A stretch of 64,000 nucleotides of DNA, taken from Leptotrichia wadei (GTDB lineage: Bacteria > Fusobacteriota > Fusobacteriia > Fusobacteriales > Leptotrichiaceae). The stretch covers positions 496,001 to 560,000 of the forward strand of contig NZ_AP019829.2 in the NCBI RefSeq assembly GCF_007990545.2. The letters are read 5' to 3'. A program made the translations under genes and the position numbers. Below the pieces are notes generated by a model. It ran no database searches, had not been told where the DNA came from, and worked only from the letters and a program-made list of their open reading frames with translations. The first letter of the stretch is position 1. Each line of letters begins with the position of its first letter. Shown one piece after another: positions 54,381-63,942 of this stretch.

Positions 54381-55127
54381 ATGAGAACCATATTTTACCA
54401 TCTTGTACTTGTGGGTACTTTTATTTACGGAAGTATTTTTCATATTTGGTATCTAATATTTAATAGAGGTGAAAAAAGATATAGATATGTGTGCAGGGTG
54501 GCAAAAAATTGGGGGAAAAATTTAATATGGGGGTCTGGAAGTAAAGTAAATGTTATTTACAAAAATGGGAGTGAAGAGGAAGTAAGGAAAATACGAGAGA
54601 ATAATGAAGCTGTCATATTAATTTCAAATCATCAGAGTAATGTTGATATTCCAGCATTGCTTGGGTATTTGCCACTTGATTTTTCATTTATTGCAAAGAA
54701 GGAGATGAAAAAATGGCCTGCTATTGGGCGGTGGATGCGTTCATTTGACTGTATTTTCCTGGATAGAAAGAATGCCAGACAAGGAATGAAGGATATGAAG
54801 GATGCGATAAGCAAAATAAAAAAAGGACATTCCTATGTTATTTTCCCTGAAGGAAGCAGAAGTAAAGATGGAAAGATTGGCGAATTTAAAAAGGGAAGTT
54901 TTAAACTTGCAACTGATACAAATGCTAGAATTTTGCCGATTACAATAGTGGGTACTTATGAGGTGCAAAGCCGTAAAAGTTTGAAAATAACGCCAAATAA
55001 AAATATAAAAATTATTGTGGATAAACCAATTGAGTTGAAAAATATGTCGAGGGAAGAAAAAAAAGATGTGCATAATATTGTAAATGAAATTATAAAGGAC
55101 AATTTTAAAAAAGAAAAAAATCTTTAA
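54381..55127 (+). CDS. plsC: 1-acyl-sn-glycerol-3-phosphate acyltransferase
   Basis: 248 residues. An N-terminal membrane anchor (IFYHLVLVGTFIYGSIFHIW) precedes the acyltransferase block I NHQSNVDIPALLG (usual NHxxxxD), block II FLDRKNARQGMKDM and block III FPEGSRSKDGKIGEFKKG. It makes phosphatidic acid from lysophosphatidic acid at the inner membrane. GGAGGAAAAC precedes the ATG. It follows recX by 55 bp and precedes rdgB by 38 bp. Confidence 0.92.
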   Translation: MRTIFYHLVLVGTFIYGSIFHIWYLIFNRGEKRYRYVCRVAKNWGKNLIWGSGSKVNVIYKNGSEEEVRKIRENNEAVILISNHQSNVDIPALLGYLPLDFSFIAKKEMKKWPAIGRWMRSFDCIFLDRKNARQGMKDMKDAISKIKKGHSYVIFPEGSRSKDGKIGEFKKGSFKLATDTNARILPITIVGTYEVQSRKSLKITPNKNIKIIVDKPIELKNMSREEKKDVHNIVNEIIKDNFKKEKNL

Positions 55128-55165
55128 AAAAGATGATTGAAATTTAAAGGAAGGAAGGTGAAATT

Positions 55166-55759
55166 ATGAAAGTATTTTTGGCAACTAAGAATAAAGGAAA
55201 AATAAAAGATTTTGAGAAATTGACGGAAGGAATGGATTTGGAAGTTGTGACTATTCTGGATGGGATGGATATTCCTGATGTTGTGGAAGATGGGAAGACT
55301 TTTGAAGAAAATTCTAGGAAAAAGGCTAGGGAAATAGCTGATTATACTGGAATTGTGACAATTTCTGATGATTCGGGGCTTTGTGTTGATTGTTTGGATG
55401 GAGGGCCTGGAGTGTATTCGGCACGGTTTGCTGGAGAAAATGCAAGTGATAGAGAGAGAAATGAGAAATTGCTTGAAGTGATGAAGGATGTAAAGAAAGA
55501 GGATAGGCAAGCACATTTTGTATCTGTTGTGAGTATTGCTTTCCCAAATGGAGAAATTCATTCGTTTCGCGGTGAAGTAAATGGAGAAATTTTGTTTGAG
55601 CTGAGAGGAAGCAATGGATTTGGGTATAATCCGTTATTTTATTCGTATGAGCTAAAAAAATCATTTGGAGAAGCTGATGACGAGGAAAGAAAGAAGGTTA
55701 GTCATAGGGCTAGAGCATTTAGAAAACTCATTGATTCAGGACTTCTTAAAGAAAAATAA
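55166..55759 (+). CDS. rdgB: non-canonical purine NTP pyrophosphatase (RdgB/HAM1)
   Basis: 197 residues. The N-terminal FLATKNKGKIKDFEKL, the metal/substrate segment ISDDSGLCVDCLDGGPGVYS and GSNGFGYNPLFY, and the C-terminal SHRARAFRKL are the ITPase family marks. It removes dITP/XTP from the nucleotide pool and so prevents DNA damage. GGAAGGAAGGTG precedes the ATG. Confidence 0.94.
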   Translation: MKVFLATKNKGKIKDFEKLTEGMDLEVVTILDGMDIPDVVEDGKTFEENSRKKAREIADYTGIVTISDDSGLCVDCLDGGPGVYSARFAGENASDRERNEKLLEVMKDVKKEDRQAHFVSVVSIAFPNGEIHSFRGEVNGEILFELRGSNGFGYNPLFYSYELKKSFGEADDEERKKVSHRARAFRKLIDSGLLKEK

Positions 55760-55918
55760 TATTTTTGTTATTATGTTTTTTATTTAAATAGTGTATTTTT
55801 ATTTATAAGAGTATTATAAATTAAGATAAAATATTATTTCTATTTTTTAAACGAAGTTTAGCATAAAATTTTATTTGATTTTTAAATTATTTAGAAAAAA
55901 GCTGGAAAGGAGCTTATT

Positions 55919-56443
55919 ATGGAAATTACTGATGGGAAAAAAATTGAACTAAACGGATTGATTCACAAGGGAGTGGATAAAATTCTGATACTAATGGCAA
56001 TATTATCGGTTGTGTATGGAGTGGTGTTTTCAATCATAGAAAAGACTTACCATATGCAGGTTGTTGCGGCATTTTTGCCAGTTGTTGCCATTGTTGTTTG
56101 GATTTTGTTTATTTTTTTGCGAATTGACAGGCTAAAACTTGAAAATGGAAAACTTTCACTAAATAATGAGAATTTAGATAAAAAAAATGTTTCGGGGTAT
56201 ATGGATAAATATGTGGGAACACCAAGAATACATTTTACAGTAGATGGCGAAGAAGTTTTATTTGAACCTTATGTAAATCGATACAGCAGAAGTGATACAT
56301 CTAACAAAATTACGGCAATAGGATTTTTCCTAAAGGAAAATGGGATTCCTGAAATAAAATATCAAAGACTTTATCGTAAAATCTTGCTTTTAAGATTGGT
56401 CGTAGTTTTAGGAATTGTTGCTCCAGTAATTTTTACAGTTTAA
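55919..56443 (+). CDS. membrane protein with two N-terminal spans
   Basis: 174 residues. Spans at about 19-38 (ILILMAILSVVYGVVFSII) and 47-66 (VVAAFLPVVAIVVWILFIFL) are followed by a cytosolic beta-rich part (IDRLKLENGKLSLNNENLDK, IHFTVDGEEVLFEPYVNRYS) and a C-terminal hydrophobic stretch (LLLRLVVVLGIVAPVIFTV). GAAAGGAG precedes the ATG. It lies 15 bp upstream of alr and is probably cotranscribed. Function unknown. Confidence 0.65.
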   Translation: MEITDGKKIELNGLIHKGVDKILILMAILSVVYGVVFSIIEKTYHMQVVAAFLPVVAIVVWILFIFLRIDRLKLENGKLSLNNENLDKKNVSGYMDKYVGTPRIHFTVDGEEVLFEPYVNRYSRSDTSNKITAIGFFLKENGIPEIKYQRLYRKILLLRLVVVLGIVAPVIFTV

Positions 56444-56458
56444 AGGAAATAAAATATA

Positions 56459-57643
56459 ATGTTGGTAAATCTGGAAATAAAAAAAACAAATTTGGAAAAA
56501 AATTTAAAAATAGCTCGTTCCATTAATGAAAATCTTATTTGTGTAATCAAAGATAATGCCTACGGGCTAGGAATTGAAAATATTTTGCCAATACTTCTGG
56601 AAAATAAATGTGACTATTTTGCAGTAGCATATATTGAAGAAACATTAAAAATTCAGGAAGTGCTGGAAAATTTGAAATTAAAAAATCAGAATAATAAAAT
56701 AAAAGTAATGACTCTTAATTATGTAAAACCTGAAAATGTAGAATATGCAATAAAAAATAACATTGAATTAACAGTTTTTAACTTTTCACAGTTGCTTGAT
56801 TATTTAAAAATCTTAGATGAGTTTTTTGAAAATACGACATTGAAAATCCATATAAAAGTAAATAGTGGAATGAATCGGCTTGGATTTGATGAAAATGAGA
56901 TTTTGGAATTGGTTGAAATAATAAAAAAATATGAAATAAATTTTTTAAATAATAAATCAAAGAATAAAACTTCAAAAAATAGATTAGAGATAATTTCGAT
57001 TTTTTCACATATTTCTGATGCAGAAAATCAAGTTGAAACAGAAAATCAAGTTGAAAAATATGAAAAAATCTTAAAAATATTTTCTCAAAATAATGTAAGA
57101 TACAAATACAGTCATCTTCAAGCAAGCCCGCTTCTTTTCAAATATGGGAAAAAATACAACTATGACTTTGCAAGAATTGGAATGGCACTTTACGGAATGG
57201 AGCCTTTGTCAACCGATGTGGGTCTTTTGGATGTAATAACAGTAAAGTCAAAAATCATAAATATTAGAAATGTCAAGAAAAATGACAAGGTTTCCTATGG
57301 AAGCAAAGGAATTGTGAAGCATGATTCTAAAATAGGAATTGTTGCAATAGGCTATGCTCACGGACTTCAAAAGCAGATTGAAAATTCAGGGGAAGCATAT
57401 ATTTTAGTAAATGGGCAAAAAGCCAAGATTATTGGAGAAATTTGTATGGATATGGTTTTTGTTGATTTGACAGATATAGAAAATGTGGAAGTGAATGATG
57501 AAGTTGTGATTGTGGGAAGTCAGAAGAATATTGAAAATGGAATTACCAAGAGAATAACATTAAGGCAAGTAGCGAAATGGGCTAGGACAATACAGGATGA
57601 TATTTTAACGAAATTTGGTGGGATAAAAAAAACGGTAGATTGA
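56459..57643 (+). CDS. alr: alanine racemase
   Basis: 394 residues. It converts L-alanine to D-alanine for peptidoglycan. The PLP lysine is in CVIKDNAYGLG. Other marks are HIKVNSGMNRLGFD, RIGMALYGMEP, the catalytic Tyr region (SYGSKGIVKHDSKIGIVAIG) and GEICMDMVFVDLTD. A repeated QVETENQVEKYE insertion near residue 190 is somewhat longer than usual. AAAGGAAATAAA precedes the ATG. It ends with TGA, so this organism reads TGA as a stop. Confidence 0.93.
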   Translation: MLVNLEIKKTNLEKNLKIARSINENLICVIKDNAYGLGIENILPILLENKCDYFAVAYIEETLKIQEVLENLKLKNQNNKIKVMTLNYVKPENVEYAIKNNIELTVFNFSQLLDYLKILDEFFENTTLKIHIKVNSGMNRLGFDENEILELVEIIKKYEINFLNNKSKNKTSKNRLEIISIFSHISDAENQVETENQVEKYEKILKIFSQNNVRYKYSHLQASPLLFKYGKKYNYDFARIGMALYGMEPLSTDVGLLDVITVKSKIINIRNVKKNDKVSYGSKGIVKHDSKIGIVAIGYAHGLQKQIENSGEAYILVNGQKAKIIGEICMDMVFVDLTDIENVEVNDEVVIVGSQKNIENGITKRITLRQVAKWARTIQDDILTKFGGIKKTVD

Positions 57644-57737
57644 TTTGGAATTAAATCTTTTTACTGTTTTTTATTTTTTGTAGTGATATCTTAAAATTGT
57701 CAAACGAAAATTTTCTATTTTTTGAATGAAGCAAATG

Positions 57738-57746
57738 TGATATAAT
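57738..57746 (+). promoter_or_regulatory. extended -10 promoter for pepT
   Basis: TGATATAAT (extended -10, TATAAT at 57741-57746) lies about 59 bp before the pepT start. The -35 is weak. Confidence 0.45.
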
Positions 57747-57804
57747 GAGAATATAAAGAGAAACTCGATGAAGAAAATTTTAAAAGGAAAAGAGGAATGA
57801 GAAA

Positions 57805-59034
57805 ATGTATAATACATTAAAAGATAGATTTTTGAGATATGTAAAATTTGAGACTAGATCGGATGAGAAAAGTGAGACTATTCCGTCGACACCGACACAA
57901 CTTGAGTTTGCGAAGATTCTTGCGAGGGAATTGGAAGAGATTGGGATGGAAAATGTGTATGTGAATGATGCTTGTTTTGTGAATGCGACATTGCCTGGGA
58001 ATATTGATAAAGATGTGCCTGTGATTGGATTTATTGCGCATATGGATACTGCAGATTTTAATGCAACTAATGTTAATCCGAAAATTGTGGAAAATTATGA
58101 TGGGAAAGATATCGTGTTGAATGAGGCGAAAGATATTGTGTTGTCAGTTGAGGAATTTCCTAATTTGAAAAATTATGTGGGAAAAACGGTGATTACTACT
58201 GATGGGACTACGCTTTTGGGAGCTGACGATAAAGCTGGAATTGTGGAAATTGTTGAAGCAATGAAATATTTGATTGAGCATCCAGAAATTAAGCATGGGA
58301 CTGTGAAAGTGGCGTTTGGTCCTGATGAGGAAATTGGTCGTGGTGCAGATAATTTTAATGTGGAAGAATTTGGTGCTGATTTTGCGTATACAATGGATGG
58401 AGGACCTGTTGGAGAGCTTGAATATGAGAGTTTTAATGCTGCTGGAGCGGTTTTCAAGATAAAAGGTAAGAGCGTACATCCTGGAACTGCGAAGGGAAAA
58501 TTGATAAATGCAAGTTTGATTGCAGCAGAGATTGTGAATAGTTTTCCAGCTGATGAAGTGCCTGAAAAAACAGAAGGATATGAAGGTTTCTATTTCCTTG
58601 ATAAAATTAATTCGAATTGTGAAGAAGCAGAATTGTCGTATATTTTGAGGGATCATGATAGAGAAAAATTTGAAGCAAAGAAAGAATTTGCAGCAAATGT
58701 TGCGAAGAAAATTAATGAAAAATATGGAAAAGAATTGGTAAGTGTTGAGATAAAAGACCAATATTACAACATGGGTGAAATAATTAAAGATCATATGAAT
58801 GTAGTGGAAATCGCTAAAAAAGCAATGGAAAATTTGGGAATAAAACCAGTAATTGAACCAATTCGTGGTGGAACAGACGGTTCTAAAATTTCATTTATGG
58901 GACTTCCTACGCCAAATATTTTTGCAGGTGGAGAAAATTTTCATGGAAAATATGAATTTGTTGTACTTGAAAGTATGATTTTGGCAACTGATGTGATTGT
59001 CGAAATTGTGAAGTTGAATGGAGAAGGGAAATAA
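57805..59034 (+). CDS. pepT: peptidase T (tripeptide aminopeptidase)
   Basis: 409 residues, normal length. A zinc metallopeptidase that releases the N-terminal residue of tripeptides in the cytosol. Metal ligands are in IAHMDTADF, LLGADDKAGIVEI and PDEEIGRGAD, with SFMGLPTPNIFAGGENFHG at the C-terminus supplying the last His. AAAAGAGGAATGAG precedes the ATG. A TPR membrane protein gene follows after 3 bp. Confidence 0.95.
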   Translation: MYNTLKDRFLRYVKFETRSDEKSETIPSTPTQLEFAKILARELEEIGMENVYVNDACFVNATLPGNIDKDVPVIGFIAHMDTADFNATNVNPKIVENYDGKDIVLNEAKDIVLSVEEFPNLKNYVGKTVITTDGTTLLGADDKAGIVEIVEAMKYLIEHPEIKHGTVKVAFGPDEEIGRGADNFNVEEFGADFAYTMDGGPVGELEYESFNAAGAVFKIKGKSVHPGTAKGKLINASLIAAEIVNSFPADEVPEKTEGYEGFYFLDKINSNCEEAELSYILRDHDREKFEAKKEFAANVAKKINEKYGKELVSVEIKDQYYNMGEIIKDHMNVVEIAKKAMENLGIKPVIEPIRGGTDGSKISFMGLPTPNIFAGGENFHGKYEFVVLESMILATDVIVEIVKLNGEGK

Positions 59035-59037
59035 TGA

Positions 59038-59790
59038 ATGAGGAAAGCACTAGTAAAAACGTATATATATGAATTAATTTTTTTGTGTATTTATTTAATA
59101 GTTATGAATAAACTTTTGGAAATTTTTGAAGAAAAATTTATTTTAGGAGTTTTCATAATTTTAATAATAAACATAGTAGTGTTTTTTTATTTAATAATTT
59201 ATTTAATAATTTCTTTAAAATCGCAATATCATGTATATAAATTGAATCTTTCAAAAAGTATTGTGATGGAGAAAAAACTATATAAGATGACAAAAATTAA
59301 TATTAAGAAAGATATTCACAGAATTAATTTGTCAGCCTATTATAGGTTATTAAATAAAGAGGAAGAAGCATTGAGATATTTGAATGAAGTGAGAATAAGC
59401 AGGTTTACATTTCCAATAGTGAGATATTGTTATTATATGAATTTAGCAGAATATAAATATTACAATGGAAAAAAAGAAGAAGCTAGAAAAATACTTGATG
59501 AGAATATTAAGAAAGAATCTAACAAAAACTTATTAGAAATTTTTTTAGATTATGAAGATAATCCCGAACAAAAGGTTGTTGAACTTGAAAAAATATTACC
59601 AAAACATAAAAATAGATTGTATAAACTGCAAGTGGAGAATGCTTTAGCAATAACATACGAAGAAATTGGAGATTTTGAAAAAGCAATGGAATTTTATAAG
59701 AAAGTGGCTGAAAAGGAAAGTGAAATTTATTTTATTAAAGTTGCGAAAGAAAAAGTTTTGGAGTTAAGTTTGAGGAATAAAGAAATTTAG
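59038..59790 (+). CDS. membrane protein with cytosolic TPR-like repeats
   Basis: 250 residues. Two membrane spans at the N-terminus (KTYIYELIFLCIYLIVMNKL and FILGVFIILIINIVVFFYLI) are followed by about 170 residues of helical repeats (NLSAYYRLLNKEEEALRYLN, NALAITYEEIGDFEKAMEFY). It starts 3 bp after pepT, with GAAGGGAAAT inside the pepT end serving as ribosome site. It may anchor a complex at the membrane; the partner is unknown. Confidence 0.7.
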   Translation: MRKALVKTYIYELIFLCIYLIVMNKLLEIFEEKFILGVFIILIINIVVFFYLIIYLIISLKSQYHVYKLNLSKSIVMEKKLYKMTKINIKKDIHRINLSAYYRLLNKEEEALRYLNEVRISRFTFPIVRYCYYMNLAEYKYYNGKKEEARKILDENIKKESNKNLLEIFLDYEDNPEQKVVELEKILPKHKNRLYKLQVENALAITYEEIGDFEKAMEFYKKVAEKESEIYFIKVAKEKVLELSLRNKEI

Positions 59791-59811
59791 CAGGAAAGGA
59801 TATGAGATAAA

Positions 59812-60564
59812 ATGTTTGATTTAGCAGGTGAGGTTGCTCTTGTTACAGGAGGAGCAAAGGGAATTGGAAAAGGAATTGCAAAAGCATTGAAACAGGCTGG
59901 GGCAAAGGTTATTATTGGAGATATTGATAAGGAAAAAGGGGAGATGGCAGCAAATGAGCTGGATGGGGATTTTTACTATCTTGATGTTACAAATAAAGAA
60001 CAAGTAAAGGATGTTGTTCAAAACATTTGTGAAAAATATGGAAAATTGAGTATTCTTTGTTCAAATGCAGGAATTTTCCCACAAGTGACTATTGAAAATA
60101 TGACGGAAGAAGATTGGGACAAGGTTCAAAATATAAATATAAAGGGAACTTTTTTGATAATACAAGCAGCATTGAAACATATGAGAGAGCAAAATTATGG
60201 ACGTATAGTATTAACATCTTCAATTACAGGTGATATTACCGGATATCCGGGATGGGCACATTATGGAGCGAGTAAAGCTGCTCAATTAGGATTTATGCGA
60301 ACTGCAGCTTTAGAATATGCAAAATATGGAATTACAATTAATGCTATTCAACCAGGGAATATTTTGACAGATGGATTAATAGAAGCTGGAGAAGAATATA
60401 TGAATAAAATGAAAAGTGTCATTCCAGTTAATGTTTTAGGAAAACCTGAAGATATTGGATATACAGCTGTTTTCTTGGCAAGTCGTGAAGCAGGATTTAT
60501 TACAGGGCAAAGAATAGTTGTAGATGGTGGACAAATATTGCCAGAAACACCTGACTTTCAATAA
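59812..60564 (+). CDS. short-chain dehydrogenase/reductase (FabG-like)
   Basis: 250 residues. The Rossmann cofactor motif is TGGAKGIGKGIA, then NAGIFPQ, catalytic Ser in LTSSITGDITG, and YGASK (Tyr-x-x-x-Lys). The PGNILTDG and GQRIVVDGGQILPE ends resemble 3-oxoacyl-ACP reductases and sugar-alcohol dehydrogenases. Without fatty acid synthesis genes nearby it is not safe to call it fabG; it may act on another ketone or alcohol. GGAAAGGATATG precedes the ATG. Confidence 0.85.
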   Translation: MFDLAGEVALVTGGAKGIGKGIAKALKQAGAKVIIGDIDKEKGEMAANELDGDFYYLDVTNKEQVKDVVQNICEKYGKLSILCSNAGIFPQVTIENMTEEDWDKVQNINIKGTFLIIQAALKHMREQNYGRIVLTSSITGDITGYPGWAHYGASKAAQLGFMRTAALEYAKYGITINAIQPGNILTDGLIEAGEEYMNKMKSVIPVNVLGKPEDIGYTAVFLASREAGFITGQRIVVDGGQILPETPDFQ

Positions 60565-60597
60565 ATAAAATATTTTTATTTTCTTTTGAAAAAAGTG

Positions 60598-60627
60598 TTG
60601 AAATTATTGTATATTTCGTGTTAAAAT
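60598..60627 (+). promoter_or_regulatory. guaB promoter
   Basis: TTGAAA (60598-60603), 18-bp spacer and TAAAAT (60622-60627) with a TG extension. It lies 106 bp upstream of the guaB start. Confidence 0.5.
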
Positions 60628-60733
60628 AATATAATTAAAAAAAGTAATGTAAAAAATATGGTTTAGTTAGGGAAATTTTGAAAGATAAGAAAAATAAACA
60701 AAGTTTAAAAATAAAATGAGGAGGAATCTTAAA

Positions 60734-62209
60734 ATGAGTCAAAAAGATAAAGTTGTAATTTCTGAAGGATTGACTTTTGATGATGTGCTGTTAATTCCGC
60801 AAGCATCTAGTGTTGTGCCGCATGAAGTGTCGTTAAAAACTAATTTAACTAAGAATTTGGTGTTGAATATTCCAATATTGAGTGCTGCGATGGATACGGT
60901 TACAGAATCAAAACTTGCGATTGCACTTGCAAGAGAAGGTGGAATTGGGTTTATTCATAAGAATATGACTATTGAAAGACAGGCTGACGAAGTATCGAAG
61001 GTAAAAAGATATGAAAGTGGGATGATTACAAATCCTATTACATTGAAAGAAAATGCTGTTTTAAAAGATGCTCATGACTTGATGAGAAATTATAAAGTTT
61101 CTGGATTGCCTGTGGTTGATGATGAAGGGAATTTAAAGGGAATTATTACGAATCGTGACTTAAAATATAGAGAAGATTTGTCATTAAGAGTTGTGGATAT
61201 TATGACAAAGGATAATTTGGTAACTGCACCTGTTGGAACAACTCTTGAAGGAGCAAAATCTATTCTTTTGGAAAATAGAATTGAAAAATTGCCGATTGTG
61301 GAAGGTACTAAATTAAAAGGTCTGATTACAATTAAAGATATTGACAATGTTATTAATTATCCTAATGCTGCGAAGGATAAGGAAGGAAGACTTAGAGTTG
61401 GAGCAGGAGTTGGAATTGGAACTGATACTGTGAGAAGGGTTGCGGCTTTAGTGGATGCTGGAGTTGATATTATCGCTGTTGATTCAGCTCATGGACATTC
61501 GATTGGAGTTATTAATAAAATAAAGGAAATCAGGGCAGCTTTTCCTGACTTAGACATTATTGGTGGAAATATTGTAACTCCAGAAGCTGCGCTTGACTTG
61601 ATTGAAGCTGGGGTAAATGCAGTAAAAGTCGGAGTTGGGCCTGGATCTATCTGTACAACAAGAGTTGTATCAGGAGTTGGAGTTCCACAAATAACAGCTG
61701 TTATGAATATTGCAGAAGTTTGTAAGGATAAAGGAATCGGAGTTATTGCTGACGGTGGAATTAAATTGTCTGGAGATGTTGTAAAAGCAATTGCGGCTGG
61801 AGCAGACTGCGTAATGCTTGGTGGAATGCTTGCGGGAACTGATGAAGCGCCTGGAGAAGAAATTCTTTATAACGGTAGAAAATTTAAAACTTATGCTGGA
61901 ATGGGATCACTTGCGGCAATGAAGAGGGGAAGCAGTGATAGATATTTTCAGCTTGAGGCAGCAACTGAAAAATTAGTTCCAGAAGGAATCGAATCAATGG
62001 TTCCACATAAAGGTGCATTAAAAGACACAGTTTACCAAATTTGCGGTGGACTTCGTTCTGGAATGGGATACTGCGGAACACCTACAATTAATGAATTAAA
62101 AGAAAATGGAAAATTTGTAAAAATAACAGGAGCAGGACTTAAGGAAAGCCATCCTCATGATGTTATAATTACAAAGGAGGCACCTAATTATAACAATTCA
62201 AATAATTAA
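60734..62209 (+). CDS. guaB: inosine-5'-monophosphate dehydrogenase
   Basis: 491 residues from ATG 60734, which has GAGGAGG about 11 bp upstream; the earlier in-frame ATG at 60716 lies before that ribosome site. It makes XMP from IMP, the committed step to guanine nucleotides. The TIM barrel N-terminus has [14 protein letters not shown]. Two CBS domains occupy about residues 95-205. The catalytic loop is [17 protein letters not shown] with nucleophile Cys, and the flap includes [17 protein letters not shown]. Confidence 0.96.
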   Translation: MSQKDKVVISEGLTFDDVLLIPQASSVVPHEVSLKTNLTKNLVLNIPILSAAMDTVTESKLAIALAREGGIGFIHKNMTIERQADEVSKVKRYESGMITNPITLKENAVLKDAHDLMRNYKVSGLPVVDDEGNLKGIITNRDLKYREDLSLRVVDIMTKDNLVTAPVGTTLEGAKSILLENRIEKLPIVEGTKLKGLITIKDIDNVINYPNAAKDKEGRLRVGAGVGIGTDTVRRVAALVDAGVDIIAVDSAHGHSIGVINKIKEIRAAFPDLDIIGGNIVTPEAALDLIEAGVNAVKVGVGPGSICTTRVVSGVGVPQITAVMNIAEVCKDKGIGVIADGGIKLSGDVVKAIAAGADCVMLGGMLAGTDEAPGEEILYNGRKFKTYAGMGSLAAMKRGSSDRYFQLEAATEKLVPEGIESMVPHKGALKDTVYQICGGLRSGMGYCGTPTINELKENGKFVKITGAGLKESHPHDVIITKEAPNYNNSNN

Positions 62210-62365
62210 TAGTTTATAACTGTAATAACAAATAAAAAGTAACTAAAATAATAGATTTATTTAAAAACTATAATTTGAAACTTTTAAAATTGGCAAAAAT
62301 TAAGTAAAATTAATATTTAAGAGTATTTAGCAAAATGGGAAGTTTTTTGCAAAAAAGTAAAGGAA

Positions 62366-62962
62366 ATGAAGAGAATGAATAAAGTAAAAAAAATAGCACT
62401 TTTATCTGTATTGGTGATGGGAATAAGTGTTTTGTCTTATTCTTATGAGGATTATTATCAAAAGGTCTACATTGTGAAAATTTCTAAGGAGGACTTGTTC
62501 AAAGTTGTAAATGCCACTAAAAATCAGCAAAAAAAATTATCAAAAATATTTGATGAATATCAGAAAAAGGCTGAAGGAGTAGAAAATGATTTAGTTCAGT
62601 TCGATAAAAAAAAGGATAAAATTGGGAAAATCGAACAAGATAGATACAGAGCAATTGCAAAAATTCTGTCTAATGAGCAGCTGGAAGCCTATAATTCTTA
62701 TATAAATTCGCAAAAGGAATTATTTAACGAAAAAAATGATAAGGTTAAGAATCTTGTTGATAGTCTTAATTTGACAAATGTTCAGAAATCACGTGTTTTA
62801 AAATATGAAAGAGATTTTAAACGAGCAGTTGGCAAATTGAGGGATCAAAGATTGACAGAGAATGAATTTGTGGCAAAGTATAATGAATTAAGACAGGAAA
62901 GAAATGAAAAAATGAGAACTGTTTTGTTGGATGAGCAAGTGAAATTGATAGAAAATTTTTAA
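62366..62962 (+). CDS. exported helical protein (Spy/CpxP-like)
   Basis: 198 residues. A signal peptide (VKKIALLSVLVMGISVLSYS) is followed by an all-helical, charged mature protein with LxxxQ-type spacing (ATKNQQKKLSKIFDEYQKKA, LNLTNVQKSRVLKYERDFKR, ILSNEQLEAYNSY). The paired helix pattern resembles periplasmic Spy/CpxP-type chaperones and similar Fusobacterium proteins. ATG 62366 has AAAGGAA upstream; ATG 62375 is an alternative. Function inferred only. Confidence 0.65.
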   Translation: MKRMNKVKKIALLSVLVMGISVLSYSYEDYYQKVYIVKISKEDLFKVVNATKNQQKKLSKIFDEYQKKAEGVENDLVQFDKKKDKIGKIEQDRYRAIAKILSNEQLEAYNSYINSQKELFNEKNDKVKNLVDSLNLTNVQKSRVLKYERDFKRAVGKLRDQRLTENEFVAKYNELRQERNEKMRTVLLDEQVKLIENF

Positions 62963-62966
62963 AGTA

Positions 62967-62996
62967 TTGACAAAAGTGATAAAAAAATGGTAAAAT
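62967..62996 (+). promoter_or_regulatory. rpsB promoter
   Basis: TTGACA (62967-62972), 18-bp spacer, TAAAAT (62991-62996) with a TG extension, a near-consensus strong promoter starting 5 bp after the preceding gene. Confidence 0.7.
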
Positions 62997-63002
62997 ACGA
63001 TG

Positions 63003-63165
63003 ATTATTAAATATAAATCACACTTTGTATTATTTAGAGATAGGGTGTTGCAATTTTTTAGAATATTTAAAAATTAGAAAAGTTTAAATAAAAAAGTGAA
63101 ATTACAATCTGTCTTTTGAAGAGAAGTGGGAGAAAAACCAAAAAAAATTTAGGAGGAAAAACGTA
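63003..63165 (+). other. long 5' leader of rpsB
   Basis: The predicted transcript starts about 160 nt before the rpsB start codon. Leaders of this length before rpsB are often folded sites where S2 represses its own synthesis. Candidate elements are AGATAGGGTGTTGCAATTTT and a later ACAATCTGTC...GAAGAGAAG stretch. I could not draw a reliable fold, so the regulatory role is an inference. Confidence 0.3.
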
Positions 63166-63942
63166 ATGGCAGTTATTACAATGAAACAATTATTAGAAGT
63201 GGGAGCACATTTTGGACATCAAGCAAAAAGATGGAATCCTAAAATGAAACCATATATCTTTACAGAAAGAAACGGAATCCATATTTTGGATTTACACCAA
63301 ACTTTAGGAGCAACTGAAGCGGCTTATGAATTTGTTAGACAAATTTCTGAAGAAGGTGGAAAAGTATTATTCGTTGGAACTAAAAAACAAGCTCAAGAAG
63401 CTATTAAAGAAGAAGCAGAAAGAGCTGGAGGATTTTATGTAAATCACAGATGGCTAGGTGGATTATTAACTAACTTGGAAACTATCAAAAAAAGAGTAAA
63501 AAGATTAAAAGAATTAGAAGAAATGGATGCTGATGGAACTTTAGATACAGCTTACACTAAAAAAGAAGCTGGATTATTAAGAAAAGAAATGGCAAAACTT
63601 TCTAAAAATATCGGTGGAATCAAAGAAATGAACACTTTACCAGCTGCATTATTTGTAGTTGATATTAAAAAAGAATTCTTAGCATTAGAAGAAGCTAAAA
63701 AATTGGGAATCCCTGTAATCGCATTAATTGATACAAATGTAGATCCTGATTTAGTAACTTACAAAATTCCTGCAAATGATGATGCTATAAGATCAGTAAA
63801 ATTATTTGCGCAAGTTATTGCAAATGCTGCAATTGAAGGAAACGGTGGAATTGAAAATGTTGCTGAAGGAGCAGAAGTGGAAGTTCCTGCAAGCGAAGAA
63901 ATCGTTGAGGAAGTAGTAGAAGAAGTAGTAACTGAAGAATAA
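63166..63942 (+). CDS. rpsB: 30S ribosomal protein S2
   Basis: 258 residues. The N-terminal [20 protein letters not shown] and [12 protein letters not shown], the [14 protein letters not shown] strand and the RWLGGLLTN motif are invariant features of S2. [15 protein letters not shown] is also present. The C-terminus adds an acidic tail ([16 protein letters not shown]). TAGGAGGAAAAACGTA precedes the ATG. tsf normally follows rpsB and would lie just past the window. Confidence 0.97.
   Translation: MAVITMKQLLEVGAHFGHQAKRWNPKMKPYIFTERNGIHILDLHQTLGATEAAYEFVRQISEEGGKVLFVGTKKQAQEAIKEEAERAGGFYVNHRWLGGLLTNLETIKKRVKRLKELEEMDADGTLDTAYTKKEAGLLRKEMAKLSKNIGGIKEMNTLPAALFVVDIKKEFLALEEAKKLGIPVIALIDTNVDPDLVTYKIPANDDAIRSVKLFAQVIANAAIEGNGGIENVAEGAEVEVPASEEIVEEVVEEVVTEE

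Noticed and set aside
55124-55664. Long open frames opposite rdgB, pepT (57817-58794) and murA-recA genes
   Set aside because: They are antisense to well-supported genes, lack ribosome sites and are rich in Phe, Ile, His and Ser, as expected from the complement of AT-rich coding DNA.
59812-60564. Calling the SDR gene fabG
   Set aside because: The motifs are shared by the entire SDR family and no fatty acid synthesis genes are adjacent.
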